In this document: positions 15,365 through 24,544 of the stretch, in pieces | Layout of the letters: every line of letters starts with the position of its first letter | How positions within the stretch are numbered: position 1 is the stretch's first letter | Assembly: GCA_019163335.1 (NCBI GenBank) | Contig: JAFLKM010000060.1 | Location: 1-45,313, forward strand | Length of the DNA stretch: 45,313 nucleotides | Direction: 5' to 3' | From: Desulfobulbaceae bacterium | GTDB taxonomy: Bacteria > Desulfobacterota > Desulfobulbia > Desulfobulbales > Desulfocapsaceae | Program-made: the position numbers and the translations under genes | The notes under the pieces: generated by a model | Told to the model about the DNA's origin: nothing | Database searches by the model: none | What the model saw: only the letters and a program-made list of their open reading frames with translations

Positions 15365-17332
15365 TCACATTTTTTTTGCGCTAAAGCTCCCCGCCACCTG
15401 CACCACCCCGCGAACCGAATTACAAAGAAATACCGCATCGGCATCGCGCAAATCGTCAAGGGTCAACACCTCTTCCCGCAAAGAAATCTGGGTATCCGCC
15501 AGCATTTTTTTACGCATAATACCGGCCAGTAAACCGCACTGCAAGGCCGGAGTTACGTAAAAACCATGCAGGTAGAGAATAATATTGGCAACACACCCTT
15601 CGGTCAATTCACCTCGTTCATTGAAAAAACAGCAGTCCAGCATGCCCTGGTTCCTGACCCGCTCTAACTCGGAATTATAGACCTCCCGCCTGGTGGTTTT
15701 ATGAAAAATCCAGGGAGAGGTAGAATCGATGACGACCGGAGAAATCTCAATTTGAGGCAACCCGGCATCTGCCGGAAAGGGCAGGTCAGGTAAACGGCGA
15801 AGACCCGGCAGGGCACAGGGTTGAGAACTGATTGAAACCCTTCCATCTTTGGCAAGGGTTAGACGAACGCGCATGGGACGCATCGCAAACAGCCGGCTTT
15901 CCTCCTGCAGACGGAATGTGATGAAAACAAGATCACAACGATAAAGAAAATAATCGGCAGAAGAGGCAAGGCGCTGGAGATGATCACCCAGGAGCCAATA
16001 ACCTGACTCCGGCTCCCACAACAGGGTCTCAATAAGTTCAAAGGCAGGGGCGGAAGAGCTCAGAAACTGACCTTTAAGCAGGCACTCCTGCCACTCCTGC
16101 TCGGCCTTTGAGTCCGCAACAATGCCGGAACCAATCCCCATTTCTCCCCGCAATCCGTCGAGGGTCACCGTGCGAATCGGCACGTTGAACAGTGCTGCCC
16201 CGGTGGGCGCGAGATAGCCAATGGCACCGGTATAGACCCCACGCCGCTCAGACTCAAGCTCGTCAATAATTTCCATGGTGCGCAGTTTGGGAGCGCCGGT
16301 CACTGAGCCACAGGGAAAAAGGGCCTGAAAGAGTTTTACAAGGGGCAGGGTGGCAAGGGTCTCCTGGACACCAGAGGCAATGATCGTGGAGGTCATTTGG
16401 AGCAGGGTTTCATACCGTTCAACATCAAAGAGCGAACAGGTTCGCACCGGGCCATCACCAAGCCCACGCATCAAACGGCCTAGGTCATTACGAAGCAAAT
16501 CGACAATCATCACATTCTCACTGCGATTTTTGGCGTCATTGCGCAGATACTCGGCCTGCCGGCAATCCTCCTCCGGAAACCGCCCCCTTGGCATGGTCCC
16601 TTTCATCGGCCGCACCATGATGGAATCTGCATCCTTCTTAAAAAACAGCTCTGGAGAAAAGGAAAGGAGCCGGGTTTCGCCAAGATGGACATAGGCCCCG
16701 TAGGCCACCGACTGATTACGCCTGAGCATGGCATACAGCGATTCAGGAGAGCCACACAAATCAAAGAGCAGCTTCAGGGTATAATTAACCTGATAGGTAT
16801 CACCAGCACGGATATAATGTTGAATGGCGTCGATGGCCTGGATATAGGCCTCACGGCTCTGAGAGGGGCGAATATTCTGCACCTGACAGAACGACTCTGG
16901 AAGAGTTGCCTCACAGCCAGCCGGAACAGAAGAGAACCCGCCGGTGGACTTTAGAAAACAGGGGAAAGTGGTCTTTCCAGAACGATGATCAAAGAAACAG
17001 GGCTCCAGAAACACGCCAAGATCCGCAAGCAGAAGCGAGGCATCCTCAGGGCGGCTGAGCATCCCCTGCAGCCTCTCCTCCAGAAGATACCCAAACTCGT
17101 AGGCAAACCAGCCTGCCACATGGTATCCCGACGAAAGAGCTGCCGTCACCTGGGCCAGAAATGCGCAGACATCTTCCCCGACCCGGCACTGGAGGCGGCG
17201 GACAGGACTAAGAAAAAGCAGCGAAGAATAATTTTCAGGACCCGGCTTCGCGGTATCAAGAAACACGAACTGTTCCTGACCGGCCAGAAAGGAGAGTAGT
17301 TGAGATAAATTCTGGTCAGAAAAAACCTTCAT
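15365..17332 (-). CDS. pabB: Fused aminodeoxychorismate synthase / 4-amino-4-deoxychorismate lyase
   Basis: A 655-residue bifunctional enzyme for p-aminobenzoate synthesis in the folate pathway. Residues 1 to about 420 are PabB, a chorismate-using enzyme: [60 protein letters not shown]. The rest is PabC, a PLP-dependent lyase: [12 protein letters not shown] with the PLP lysine, then [13 protein letters not shown]. It needs a PabA glutaminase subunit, which is not in this window. Fused PabB-PabC proteins are common. It is the upstream gene of the chemoreceptor, only 22 bp away; a functional link is not obvious. Confidence 0.94.
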   Translation of the reverse strand: MKVFSDQNLSQLLSFLAGQEQFVFLDTAKPGPENYSSLLFLSPVRRLQCRVGEDVCAFLAQVTAALSSGYHVAGWFAYEFGYLLEERLQGMLSRPEDASLLLADLGVFLEPCFFDHRSGKTTFPCFLKSTGGFSSVPAGCEATLPESFCQVQNIRPSQSREAYIQAIDAIQHYIRAGDTYQVNYTLKLLFDLCGSPESLYAMLRRNQSVAYGAYVHLGETRLLSFSPELFFKKDADSIMVRPMKGTMPRGRFPEEDCRQAEYLRNDAKNRSENVMIVDLLRNDLGRLMRGLGDGPVRTCSLFDVERYETLLQMTSTIIASGVQETLATLPLVKLFQALFPCGSVTGAPKLRTMEIIDELESERRGVYTGAIGYLAPTGAALFNVPIRTVTLDGLRGEMGIGSGIVADSKAEQEWQECLLKGQFLSSSAPAFELIETLLWEPESGYWLLGDHLQRLASSADYFLYRCDLVFITFRLQEESRLFAMRPMRVRLTLAKDGRVSISSQPCALPGLRRLPDLPFPADAGLPQIEISPVVIDSTSPWIFHKTTRREVYNSELERVRNQGMLDCCFFNERGELTEGCVANIILYLHGFYVTPALQCGLLAGIMRKKMLADTQISLREEVLTLDDLRDADAVFLCNSVRGVVQVAGSFSAKKM

Positions 17333-17872
17333 GGCTGTTGGCTGTCAATTCTGCTTATCAATTTAATTCATACCTTGCATCAGAAAATAAAATACTTTAT
17401 ATAGGAAAAGTGTTTTTTATTCAATTAAAGATCAGATAGTATATAAAATTAACTCTTGGCGCTTCGACGCCAATGTTATTACCAGGGACGTTCATCGGAA
17501 AATGGTGCTTATGCCACTCTTCCTGGTTGCGACGTCAAGCATGTTACATCTACCGAAGTTCATACAATCTTCTCGTTATGTGAAATAGGCATGAAGAATG
17601 AAAGGCGACGCGACACAAGGCAAAAGAGTTTCTCGCAAAGACACATACCAAGGTCATGTCGAAATAACTTGTTTATTTATGACTATTCCGTTACGCAGAC
17701 TAGAATAGATACGTATCGTGGCCTCTATGAAAGGGCCTGAAACAACCGGCCCCCCCTGCTGTTTGTTTTGCACTTTCTAAACAACAGCCATATCAAATTT
17801 AATCAGTATCCGAAGCAACTTACCTACCGCTTACACCCTTCACAACCCAGGTGAATCAAAGGAGGTTTTTTT
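17333..17872. other. 540-bp intergenic region with several hairpins, no gene
   Basis: This divergent region between pabBC and the CBS gene has no credible gene; one 94-codon frame has no domain and a poor start. Visible structure: hairpin TTGGCG-CTTCGA-CGCCAA (17456-17473), GGGCC/GGCCC around 17733-17752, and CTGTTTGTTT pairing with AAACAACAG (17758-17787, one bulge). The left part is very AT-rich and probably holds promoters. A structured leader or small RNA is possible but unproven. Confidence 0.4.
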
Positions 17873-18550
17873 ATGTTAATCAAAGACTGGATGGCAACGA
17901 CGATTCTAACGGTGGATGCCAACACCTCGGTGATGCGAGCAACTCGCACCATGAAAGAGAACAATATCAGGCGCCTGCCGGTCCTGTCGCACGGAAAACT
18001 CGCCGGCATGATCACCGACCGCGACCTGAAGGATGCTTCGCCTTCGAGCAAGACAGACATGGACCTCCATGAAATGTATTACCTGCTCTCTGAGATGAAG
18101 GTCAAAGATGTGATGACCGGCAATCCCATTTTACTCAAACAGAACGACACCCTGGAAAAGGCGGCTCTGGTTATGCTGCGGGCGAAGATTTCAGGGTTGC
18201 TCATCGTTGACGACGCCGGCAATCTGGTGGGCCTGCTCTCAGAATCCGACGTCCTCCGCGGCTTTATTCATGCCACCGGAATTCAGGACGGGGCTTACCA
18301 GTTCGTCATTGACATGTCTGACGCCGGTGGCTCTGTCTCCTGGCTGATCGACATCCTCCGCCAGCACAACGCCCGGGTTCTGTCCATTCTCACCTCTTTC
18401 AATGATGCCCCACCCGGCTTCAAGCGCGTGTCGGTGCGCATCCTGCCCGGCGAGGATCTCGCGGCCTTAACCGCTGAAATTACCTCCATGGGCGGATATC
18501 ATGTGGTGAGCGAGAGTCTCGACGACCTCAGCGACCTGCCGGTCAAATAA
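17873..18550 (+). CDS. CBS-domain pair protein, AcuB-like
   Basis: A 225-residue cytosolic protein. Two CBS motifs are clear: residues 1-60 (DWMATTILTVDANTSV, RRLPVLSHGKLAGMITDRDL) and about 75-135 (VKDVMTGNPILLKQND, GLLIVDDAGNLVGLLSESDVL). The C-terminal 80 residues look like an ACT-type regulatory fold (GGSVSWLIDILRQHNARVLSIL). CBS pairs bind adenosine nucleotides such as AMP, ATP or SAM and act as regulatory modules. The start has an excellent AAAGGAGG nine bases upstream. It sits 100 bp before PFOR on the same strand, so control of central carbon metabolism is a reasonable guess. Confidence 0.9.
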   Translation: MLIKDWMATTILTVDANTSVMRATRTMKENNIRRLPVLSHGKLAGMITDRDLKDASPSSKTDMDLHEMYYLLSEMKVKDVMTGNPILLKQNDTLEKAALVMLRAKISGLLIVDDAGNLVGLLSESDVLRGFIHATGIQDGAYQFVIDMSDAGGSVSWLIDILRQHNARVLSILTSFNDAPPGFKRVSVRILPGEDLAALTAEITSMGGYHVVSESLDDLSDLPVK

Positions 18551-18652
18551 GTTAATAACCTCGCGCAGAGAGTCATTGCAGCTCTAATCTGCTGAATCTC
18601 TGCAGAGATCGCTATAACAACGTTGTCCAATCAAAAACAAAGGAGATTTTTC

Positions 18653-21600
18653 ATGTCACGAAAAATGGTCACCATCGACGGCAATCAGGCCTGTACCCAT
18701 GTTGCCTATGCCACCTGTGAAGTCATCACCATCTACCCCATCACCCCCTCTACCCCCATGGCAGCAGAGGCTGACACCAAGTCATCCTCCATGCAGGAGA
18801 ACATCTGGGGCTCAGTCCCGGTCGTCACCCAGATGCAGTCTGAGGCAGGTGTAGCCGGCTCTCTGCATGGATCTCTGGCCACGGGCGCCCTGTGCACCAC
18901 CTTTACCGCATCGCAGGGACTGCTCTTGATGGTTCCCAACATGTACAAGATCGCAGGCGAACTCACCCCCACTGTTTTCCATGTGACCGCCCGCTCCATC
19001 GCCTGTCAGGGACTCTCCATCTTCGGCGATCATAGTGACATCAACGCCGTCCGCCAGACCGGCTGGGGCCTGCTTGCCTCCCAGAATGTCCAGGAATGCA
19101 TGGATATGGCCCTGATTGTTACCCAGGCGTCCCTTGCTTCCCGTATCCCCTTTGTCCATTTCTTTGACGGCTTCCGCACCTCGCATGAAATCCAGAAAAT
19201 TGAAGAGCTGACCCGCGAAGATATGGGTGCCATGATTGATGAAGAGTTGATCGCCGCCCATCGCAGTCGCGCCCTCAGCCCTGATCGCCCCACCATCCGC
19301 GGTACCGCCCAAAACCCCGACGTCTTTTTCACCGGCCGCGAGACCGTCAACAAGTATTACAACGCCCTGCCTGGAATCGTTCAGGATACCATGGACAAAT
19401 TCGCCGCCCTTACCGGACGCCAGTATCATTTATTTGATTATTACGGGGATGAAGATGCTGAAGATGTGGTGATAATGATGGCCTCCGGCTGTGAGACCGT
19501 GGCCGCCACCATCGACTACCTGATGGCCCATGACAAGCGGGTTGGTCTGGTTATCGTCCGTCTGTACCGACCATTTGACTGCAAGGCTATGGTCAATGCC
19601 CTGCCATCCACTGTAGAACGCATCACCGTCCTTGATCGCACCAAGGAACCGGGCTGTGCCGGCGAGCCTTTGTATCAGGATGTCCGCACCGCCATTGGCG
19701 AGGCCACCGAGTCCAATATCGCCGCCTATCAACCCTTGATCCTCTCCGGTCGTTACGGCCTGGGTTCCGCCGAATTCACCCCGGCCATGGCCAAGGCAGT
19801 CTTTGACAATATGGCATCCATGGCCCCCAAAAACCATTTCTGTGTCGGGCCCAACGATGACGTCACCCACTCCAGCCTTGTTTTCGACAAGACCTTCAGC
19901 ATTGAGGGCAAGGATGTTGTCCGCGCCCTGTTCTACGGCCTTGGCTCAGACGGTACTGTAGGCGCCAACAAAAACAGCATCAAGATTATCGGCACTGAGA
20001 CCGACAACTCGGCCCAGGGCTATTTCGTTTATGACTCCAAAAAATCGGGCTCCATCACCACCTCCCATCTGCGGTTTGGCAAGAATCCAATAGTAGCCCC
20101 GTATCTTATTAACAAGGCCAACTTTATCGCTTGCCACAATTCCAGTTTTCTTGACCAGTATGACATGCTCCGCAACCTGGAAGAAGGCGGCACCTTCCTC
20201 CTCACCACCAGCTACAACGCCAAAGAAATCTGGGCCCAGCTCCCGAACAAGGTCCAGCAGAATCTGATCCAGAAAAAGGCCAAATTCTATATCATTGACG
20301 CCATCGCGCTCGGCCAGGCATTGGGACTGGGCGCCCGCATCAATATGATCATGCAGACCGCCTTCTTCCTGATTTCAGGCATCCTCAGCAAGGAAGATGC
20401 AATAACCGCCATCAAGAACGCGATCAAAAAGACCTATGGCAAAAAAGGTGACAAGGTCGTGGAGATGAACTACAGCGCCGTCGATGCCGCCGTCAAAAAC
20501 ATCGTTGAGGTGAAGCTGGGCAAAACAACCAGCGGCCATGACATGCCGCCCACCGTTCCCGAAAGCGCGCCTGACTTTGTCAAGGAAGTCACCGCCATTA
20601 TGATAGAGGGAAGAGGCGACGAGGTGAAGGTCTCGCAGATGCCTGATGATGGCACCTGGCCCACAGCAACCACCCAGTACGAAAAACGCAATATCGGTGT
20701 TCATGTTCCTGAATGGATCCCGGAAAACTGCATCCAGTGCGGCCGCTGTTCTCTGGTCTGCCCCCATGCCGCCATTCGCCTGAAAGTCGTTGACGACCTG
20801 AAAAAGGCACCCAAGGCCTTCAAATCTGCCGATGCCGTGGGTGCGCAATTCAAGGGCAAGAAGTTTGTAGTTCAGGTCTTTACCGAAGACTGCTGCTCCT
20901 GCACCCAGTGCGTCGCCGTCTGCCCCGCCAAGACCAAGGCGTTAAAGATGGTACCAAACAGTGATGCCATCCGCACCACCGAGACCAAAAACGTGGAATA
21001 CTTCCTCAGCCTGCCGGAAGTCAATCCTGCAGACATTGATCCCGCCACCATCAAGGGCAGCCAGCTGTGCCGTCCACTCTTCGAATTTTCCGGTGCCTGT
21101 GCCGGATGCGGTGAGACCCCCTACATCAAGTTGGTCACCCAGATGTTCGGAGACCGGATGCTGGTGGCCAATGCTACCGGCTGCTCGTCCATTTATGGCG
21201 GCAACCTGCCCACCACACCTTACTGCAAGCGAGAAGACGGTCGTGGACCAGCCTGGGCCAACTCCCTTTTTGAAGACAACGCTGAATTTGGTCTTGGTAT
21301 GCGGGCCTCGGTGGATAAACTGGCAGCTCAGGCCGGGGAACTTGTCAACCTGGCGGTCACCGCCAAGCTGATCACCAAAAAAATGGCGGACGAGATCCTG
21401 AATGCTGACCAGAAGTCCCAGACTGCCATTGAACAGCAACGGGAGCGTGTCGCCCAGTTAAAGACCAAGCTTACCGGCAGCAAGAATGTCATTGCCAAAA
21501 GGCTCCTGCCGCTGGCTGACTACCTGGTAACCAAATCCGTATGGATCTTTGGCGGTGACGGCTGGGCCTATGATATCGGCTATGGCGGTCTGGATCACGT

Positions 21601-22189
21601 CCTGGCCTCCGGCGAGAATGTGAATGTCATGATCCTTGACACCGAGGTGTACTCCAACACCGGCGGTCAGATGTCCAAGTCCACTCCCCGTGCTGCCACC
21701 GCCCAGTTTGCGGCAAGCGGTAAGAAGATGCCGAAGAAGGATATCGGCATGATCTTCTCCACCTATGGCAATGTCTACATCGCCAAGGTCAGCATGGGTG
21801 CCAACCCCATCCAGGTCGCCAAGGCCATTGCCGAGGCCGAGGCCTATGATGGACCATCCCTGATCATTGCCTATGCGCACTGCATCAACCACGGCATCAA
21901 TATGACCAAGGGACTGGATCAGCAGAAGAAAGCGGTTGAATGCGGACACTGGCCGCTGTACCGCTACAACCCGCAACTGGAGGCAGCGGGCAAGAATCCC
22001 CTCACCATCGATTCCAAGGAGCCCACCATCAGCTTTGAAGAATACGCCATGGCCGAGAACCGCTACCGCATGCTCAAGATGATGAATCCCGCCCATGCCG
22101 AGGAGCTCATGGCCCAATCCCAGAAGGATGTCACCAGGTCGTGGAAGTTCCTGGTAGCCCGTGCCGCCTCCATGGAACCGGAGAAATAG
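18653..22189 (+). CDS. nifJ: Pyruvate:ferredoxin (flavodoxin) oxidoreductase, single chain
   Basis: A 1178-residue PFOR, the normal length for the one-chain enzyme that oxidises pyruvate to acetyl-CoA and CO2 and reduces ferredoxin. Order of domains: N-terminal pyrimidine-binding domain (DGNQACTHVAYATCEVITIYPITPST), gamma-type middle domain (YGLGSDGTVGANKNSIKII), two 4Fe-4S clusters (CIQCGRCSLVCPHAAIR, CCSCTQCVAVCP), then the TPP-binding domain with GACAGCGETPY, GDGWAYDIGYGG and YSNTGGQMSKST. AAAGGAGA lies before the ATG at 18653. It ends at a strong terminator. In a diazotroph this enzyme can supply reduced ferredoxin or flavodoxin to nitrogenase, though it is also the central fermentative enzyme. 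Confidence 0.97.
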   Translation: MSRKMVTIDGNQACTHVAYATCEVITIYPITPSTPMAAEADTKSSSMQENIWGSVPVVTQMQSEAGVAGSLHGSLATGALCTTFTASQGLLLMVPNMYKIAGELTPTVFHVTARSIACQGLSIFGDHSDINAVRQTGWGLLASQNVQECMDMALIVTQASLASRIPFVHFFDGFRTSHEIQKIEELTREDMGAMIDEELIAAHRSRALSPDRPTIRGTAQNPDVFFTGRETVNKYYNALPGIVQDTMDKFAALTGRQYHLFDYYGDEDAEDVVIMMASGCETVAATIDYLMAHDKRVGLVIVRLYRPFDCKAMVNALPSTVERITVLDRTKEPGCAGEPLYQDVRTAIGEATESNIAAYQPLILSGRYGLGSAEFTPAMAKAVFDNMASMAPKNHFCVGPNDDVTHSSLVFDKTFSIEGKDVVRALFYGLGSDGTVGANKNSIKIIGTETDNSAQGYFVYDSKKSGSITTSHLRFGKNPIVAPYLINKANFIACHNSSFLDQYDMLRNLEEGGTFLLTTSYNAKEIWAQLPNKVQQNLIQKKAKFYIIDAIALGQALGLGARINMIMQTAFFLISGILSKEDAITAIKNAIKKTYGKKGDKVVEMNYSAVDAAVKNIVEVKLGKTTSGHDMPPTVPESAPDFVKEVTAIMIEGRGDEVKVSQMPDDGTWPTATTQYEKRNIGVHVPEWIPENCIQCGRCSLVCPHAAIRLKVVDDLKKAPKAFKSADAVGAQFKGKKFVVQVFTEDCCSCTQCVAVCPAKTKALKMVPNSDAIRTTETKNVEYFLSLPEVNPADIDPATIKGSQLCRPLFEFSGACAGCGETPYIKLVTQMFGDRMLVANATGCSSIYGGNLPTTPYCKREDGRGPAWANSLFEDNAEFGLGMRASVDKLAAQAGELVNLAVTAKLITKKMADEILNADQKSQTAIEQQRERVAQLKTKLTGSKNVIAKRLLPLADYLVTKSVWIFGGDGWAYDIGYGGLDHVLASGENVNVMILDTEVYSNTGGQMSKSTPRAATAQFAASGKKMPKKDIGMIFSTYGNVYIAKVSMGANPIQVAKAIAEAEAYDGPSLIIAYAHCINHGINMTKGLDQQKKAVECGHWPLYRYNPQLEAAGKNPLTIDSKEPTISFEEYAMAENRYRMLKMMNPAHAEELMAQSQKDVTRSWKFLVARAASMEPEK

Positions 22190-22204
22190 ACCGTCCCACT
22201 CCAA

Positions 22205-22250
22205 CTTCTGGTGTCTGTTTTGTAATAACGGACACCAGAAGATTTTTTTT
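22205..22250 (+). terminator. Rho-independent terminator of PFOR
   Basis: The stem CTTCTGGTGTC (22205-22215) pairs perfectly with GACACCAGAAG (22231-22241), followed by an eight-T run. It lies 16 bp after the PFOR stop. Confidence 0.9.
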
Positions 22251-22261
22251 AGCAGATTGAA

Positions 22262-22307
22262 ACGACAAAGGGGTTTTGGAAGATATCTTCCAAAACCCCT
22301 TTGTCGT
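22262..22307. repeat. 46-bp perfect palindrome
   Basis: The two 23-base arms are exactly complementary with no loop, centred at 22284/22285 on AGATATCT. It lies between the PFOR terminator and the family 2 element, in a convergent intergenic region. As RNA it would give a very stable hairpin; as DNA it could form a cruciform. Confidence 0.9.
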
Positions 22308-22332
22308 CTATTGAGACCTGCTCATGCGTCTC

Positions 22333-22456
22333 ATTCCATTTCTAAATCAAGATGTACACGAGGAGAAAAGCGAGTCGCGACGAGGCAGTACCATTAGTAC
22401 GGTGAGGAGCGACGCAGCGCATTCGACGAAGTGAACGCTTGATTTAGAAATGGAAT
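22333..22456 (+). repeat. MITE-like element, family 2, copy 1
   Basis: Perfect 19-bp terminal inverted repeats (22333-22351 and 22438-22456, ATTCCATTTCTAAATCAAG and its complement) flank a GA-rich core with GACGAGGCAGTA, AGTACGGTGAGGAGC and TCGACGAA. The core recurs in copy 2 at 28482 but the terminal arms do not. It lies between the ends of convergent genes and encodes nothing. Confidence 0.8.
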
Positions 22457-22465
22457 CAGCCGGTA

Positions 22466-24532
22466 TCAATCGCCTTTGCCCTTGACCCTGGTCACCCGGC
22501 ACATAAAGGTGCGCTGACCGGGAGTGCCGGTGACGGGATTTCTGATATCATCATCGGTGAGAGTATTGAGGTTGTACTGAACCTTATAGTCGCCCCAGCC
22601 CCAGGCAATACGAATGGAACCGGGATGCACCAGCGACGATATTCTGGCCGGCATCTGAATGCTTCCTTTCGGGGTGGCAATCTGCACCTGCTCACCGGTT
22701 TCAACCTGCAGCGCCGCCGCATCAAGGGGGTGCAGATCCACCACGCAGCCAAGCTCGTCATTCAACAGGGAAGGTATGGTGCGATACTGGGAATTGGTGA
22801 AACGGATATCACGGGCGCCACTGATCCCGATCAGCGGATAGTCTTGCTGCCGGTCAATGAAGCTGATGAGTTTTCCCGGACAGCCGTCGTTGTAAGGCAA
22901 ACCGGCATGACCATTCTCCTGAAGCCTTGCAGAGAAAAACTCAAATTTCCCGGACGGAGTGGCAAATCCCTCCTGCCGGTATTTTTCATGGCGGATCGCC
23001 TCCACCCGAACCCCGTCGGGATTTTCCCGCAACTGTTCAACACCAACCCCGGACGGGGCCAGTTGATAATCAATGGCAGCCTCGACGGTCTCCCAGGGAA
23101 AATCTTCCTGCAGGCCGATTCTGCGCCCCAGCTCAAAGACAATCTTCCAGTCCGGCCAGGACTGACCGACAGGATCAATGACCTGATTCTGCAGAATTAT
23201 CGGATTATTACGGGTGGCAAAACGGTTCAGCTGAGTTTTTTCAAAGCAGCCGGAGGCCGGCAGGACAACATCGGCCAACTCTGCAGTTCTGGTCCTGAAC
23301 ATATCAATCACCACCAGAAACTCCAGCTCCCGCATGGCGCGAGCGGCCCGTCCGGAATCAGCCATGGTCACCACCGGATTGCCGGCCTGCACCACCAGCA
23401 TCTTTAAGCCATAGGGCTTCTTGTCGAGAATGGCGTCCACCACACAGGACTGCACCTGATTGCCCCAAGTCTCGCTGAAGGTATTAAAGAGAGGATAAGC
23501 AGCGGTGATCGGCATCGCGCCTGCCGGCAATCGGTCGCGGGCCTGGAGCGGACGCATGGAGACCGGCTGGGGCAGGACATCGCCGCCGGGACGGTCGATA
23601 TTGCCGGTCAGTCCGCGCAGACAGGCTACGGCTCGGGTGGACTGAAAGATATCGAGCTGCATATCCAGGCCGTTGCCATCAATCAGGCAGGCAGGCTTGG
23701 TGGTGGCATAGAGCCGGACGGCCTCCCGCACCTGACCGGGATCAAGCCAGAGATCAGAGGCAATGGCGTCAATGGCATAGCCCGCCGCCACTTCCCTCAG
23801 CTGATCAAATCCAAGGGTAAAATTCTCTACAAACTCATGATCATAGAGATCGCAACTGATAATCTCATTGATCATCGCCATGGCCAGCAAGCCATCATGG
23901 CCGGGCTTGATCTGCAGCCAGATGTCCGCCCGTTTCGCCAAAGGTGTCTGGATCGGGTCCACCACAATGAGCTTGGCGCCGTGACTGACGGCATGGTTAA
24001 TGGCATCGGCAGCGCCTAAGGTAGTATCGGCATCATGCTTACCCCAGATCAGGATACATTTGGCCTTGGCAGCCTCGGCAAAGGCCATGGCCCCGTAGGT
24101 ATAGGTATGCGCCATCTCGCGGGCGACAAAGCAGATGGAGCCGTTGCCGATGGTATTGGGAGAACCGTAACAGTTCATCAAGCGACTGGCATAATCCCAA
24201 GGGGTTCCCCAGTCGGCAGCCATACCCCGCAACCAGCCCACGGCCTGTGGTTCCCCCTGTTCTTTGTAGTGCTTGAAGCGTGCCGATATCCGGCTTAGGG
24301 CCTCATCCCAGGTTGCGGGACGAAGGTCACCACCCTTCTCCCTGACAAGCGGTGTTGTCAGCCGCTGTTCGGAATAAACAATATCGGCAACAGCCGCAAG
24401 CTTTCGGCAGGGGGCTCGTTTGTCCTCGGCAACAAAGGATTTACGCCGGGCAGAAATCAGCCTTCCGGCAACAACCTCCACCTCCACCGGGCAGCAGGAG
24501 GAACACATTCGACAGACGGTATCATTCTTCAT
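22466..24532 (-). CDS. Molybdopterin-dependent oxidoreductase, DMSO-reductase superfamily
   Basis: A 688-residue soluble catalytic subunit. N-terminal 4Fe-4S motif C7-x2-C10-x3-C14 and a fourth cysteine near 42 (RAPCRKL). A single Cys in NGSICFVAREM is the likely Mo or W ligand. Later come WGKHDADTT, VVDPIQTPLAKRADIWLQIKPG, and the C-terminal cofactor-binding domain (ATPSGKFEFF, SIRIAWGWGDYK). There is no Tat signal, so cytosolic. Overall it recalls acetylene-hydratase and thiosulfate-reductase relatives, but the aspartate after the second cluster cysteine known in acetylene hydratase is replaced (CRMCSSCCP). Substrate unknown. It starts 12 bp after the methyltransferase gene, in one operon, with no partner electron-transfer subunit nearby. 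Confidence 0.88.
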   Translation of the reverse strand: MKNDTVCRMCSSCCPVEVEVVAGRLISARRKSFVAEDKRAPCRKLAAVADIVYSEQRLTTPLVREKGGDLRPATWDEALSRISARFKHYKEQGEPQAVGWLRGMAADWGTPWDYASRLMNCYGSPNTIGNGSICFVAREMAHTYTYGAMAFAEAAKAKCILIWGKHDADTTLGAADAINHAVSHGAKLIVVDPIQTPLAKRADIWLQIKPGHDGLLAMAMINEIISCDLYDHEFVENFTLGFDQLREVAAGYAIDAIASDLWLDPGQVREAVRLYATTKPACLIDGNGLDMQLDIFQSTRAVACLRGLTGNIDRPGGDVLPQPVSMRPLQARDRLPAGAMPITAAYPLFNTFSETWGNQVQSCVVDAILDKKPYGLKMLVVQAGNPVVTMADSGRAARAMRELEFLVVIDMFRTRTAELADVVLPASGCFEKTQLNRFATRNNPIILQNQVIDPVGQSWPDWKIVFELGRRIGLQEDFPWETVEAAIDYQLAPSGVGVEQLRENPDGVRVEAIRHEKYRQEGFATPSGKFEFFSARLQENGHAGLPYNDGCPGKLISFIDRQQDYPLIGISGARDIRFTNSQYRTIPSLLNDELGCVVDLHPLDAAALQVETGEQVQIATPKGSIQMPARISSLVHPGSIRIAWGWGDYKVQYNLNTLTDDDIRNPVTGTPGQRTFMCRVTRVKGKGD

Positions 24533-24544
24533 AAGACCCTCGAG

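Noticed and set aside
17456-17740. 94-codon plus-strand frame between pabBC and the CBS gene
   Set aside because: No recognisable domain, poor start context and composition unlike the real genes.
22466-24532. Selenocysteine formate dehydrogenase
   Set aside because: There is no in-frame TGA in the active-site region; the ligand position is a plain Cys and the flanking motif does not match FdhA.
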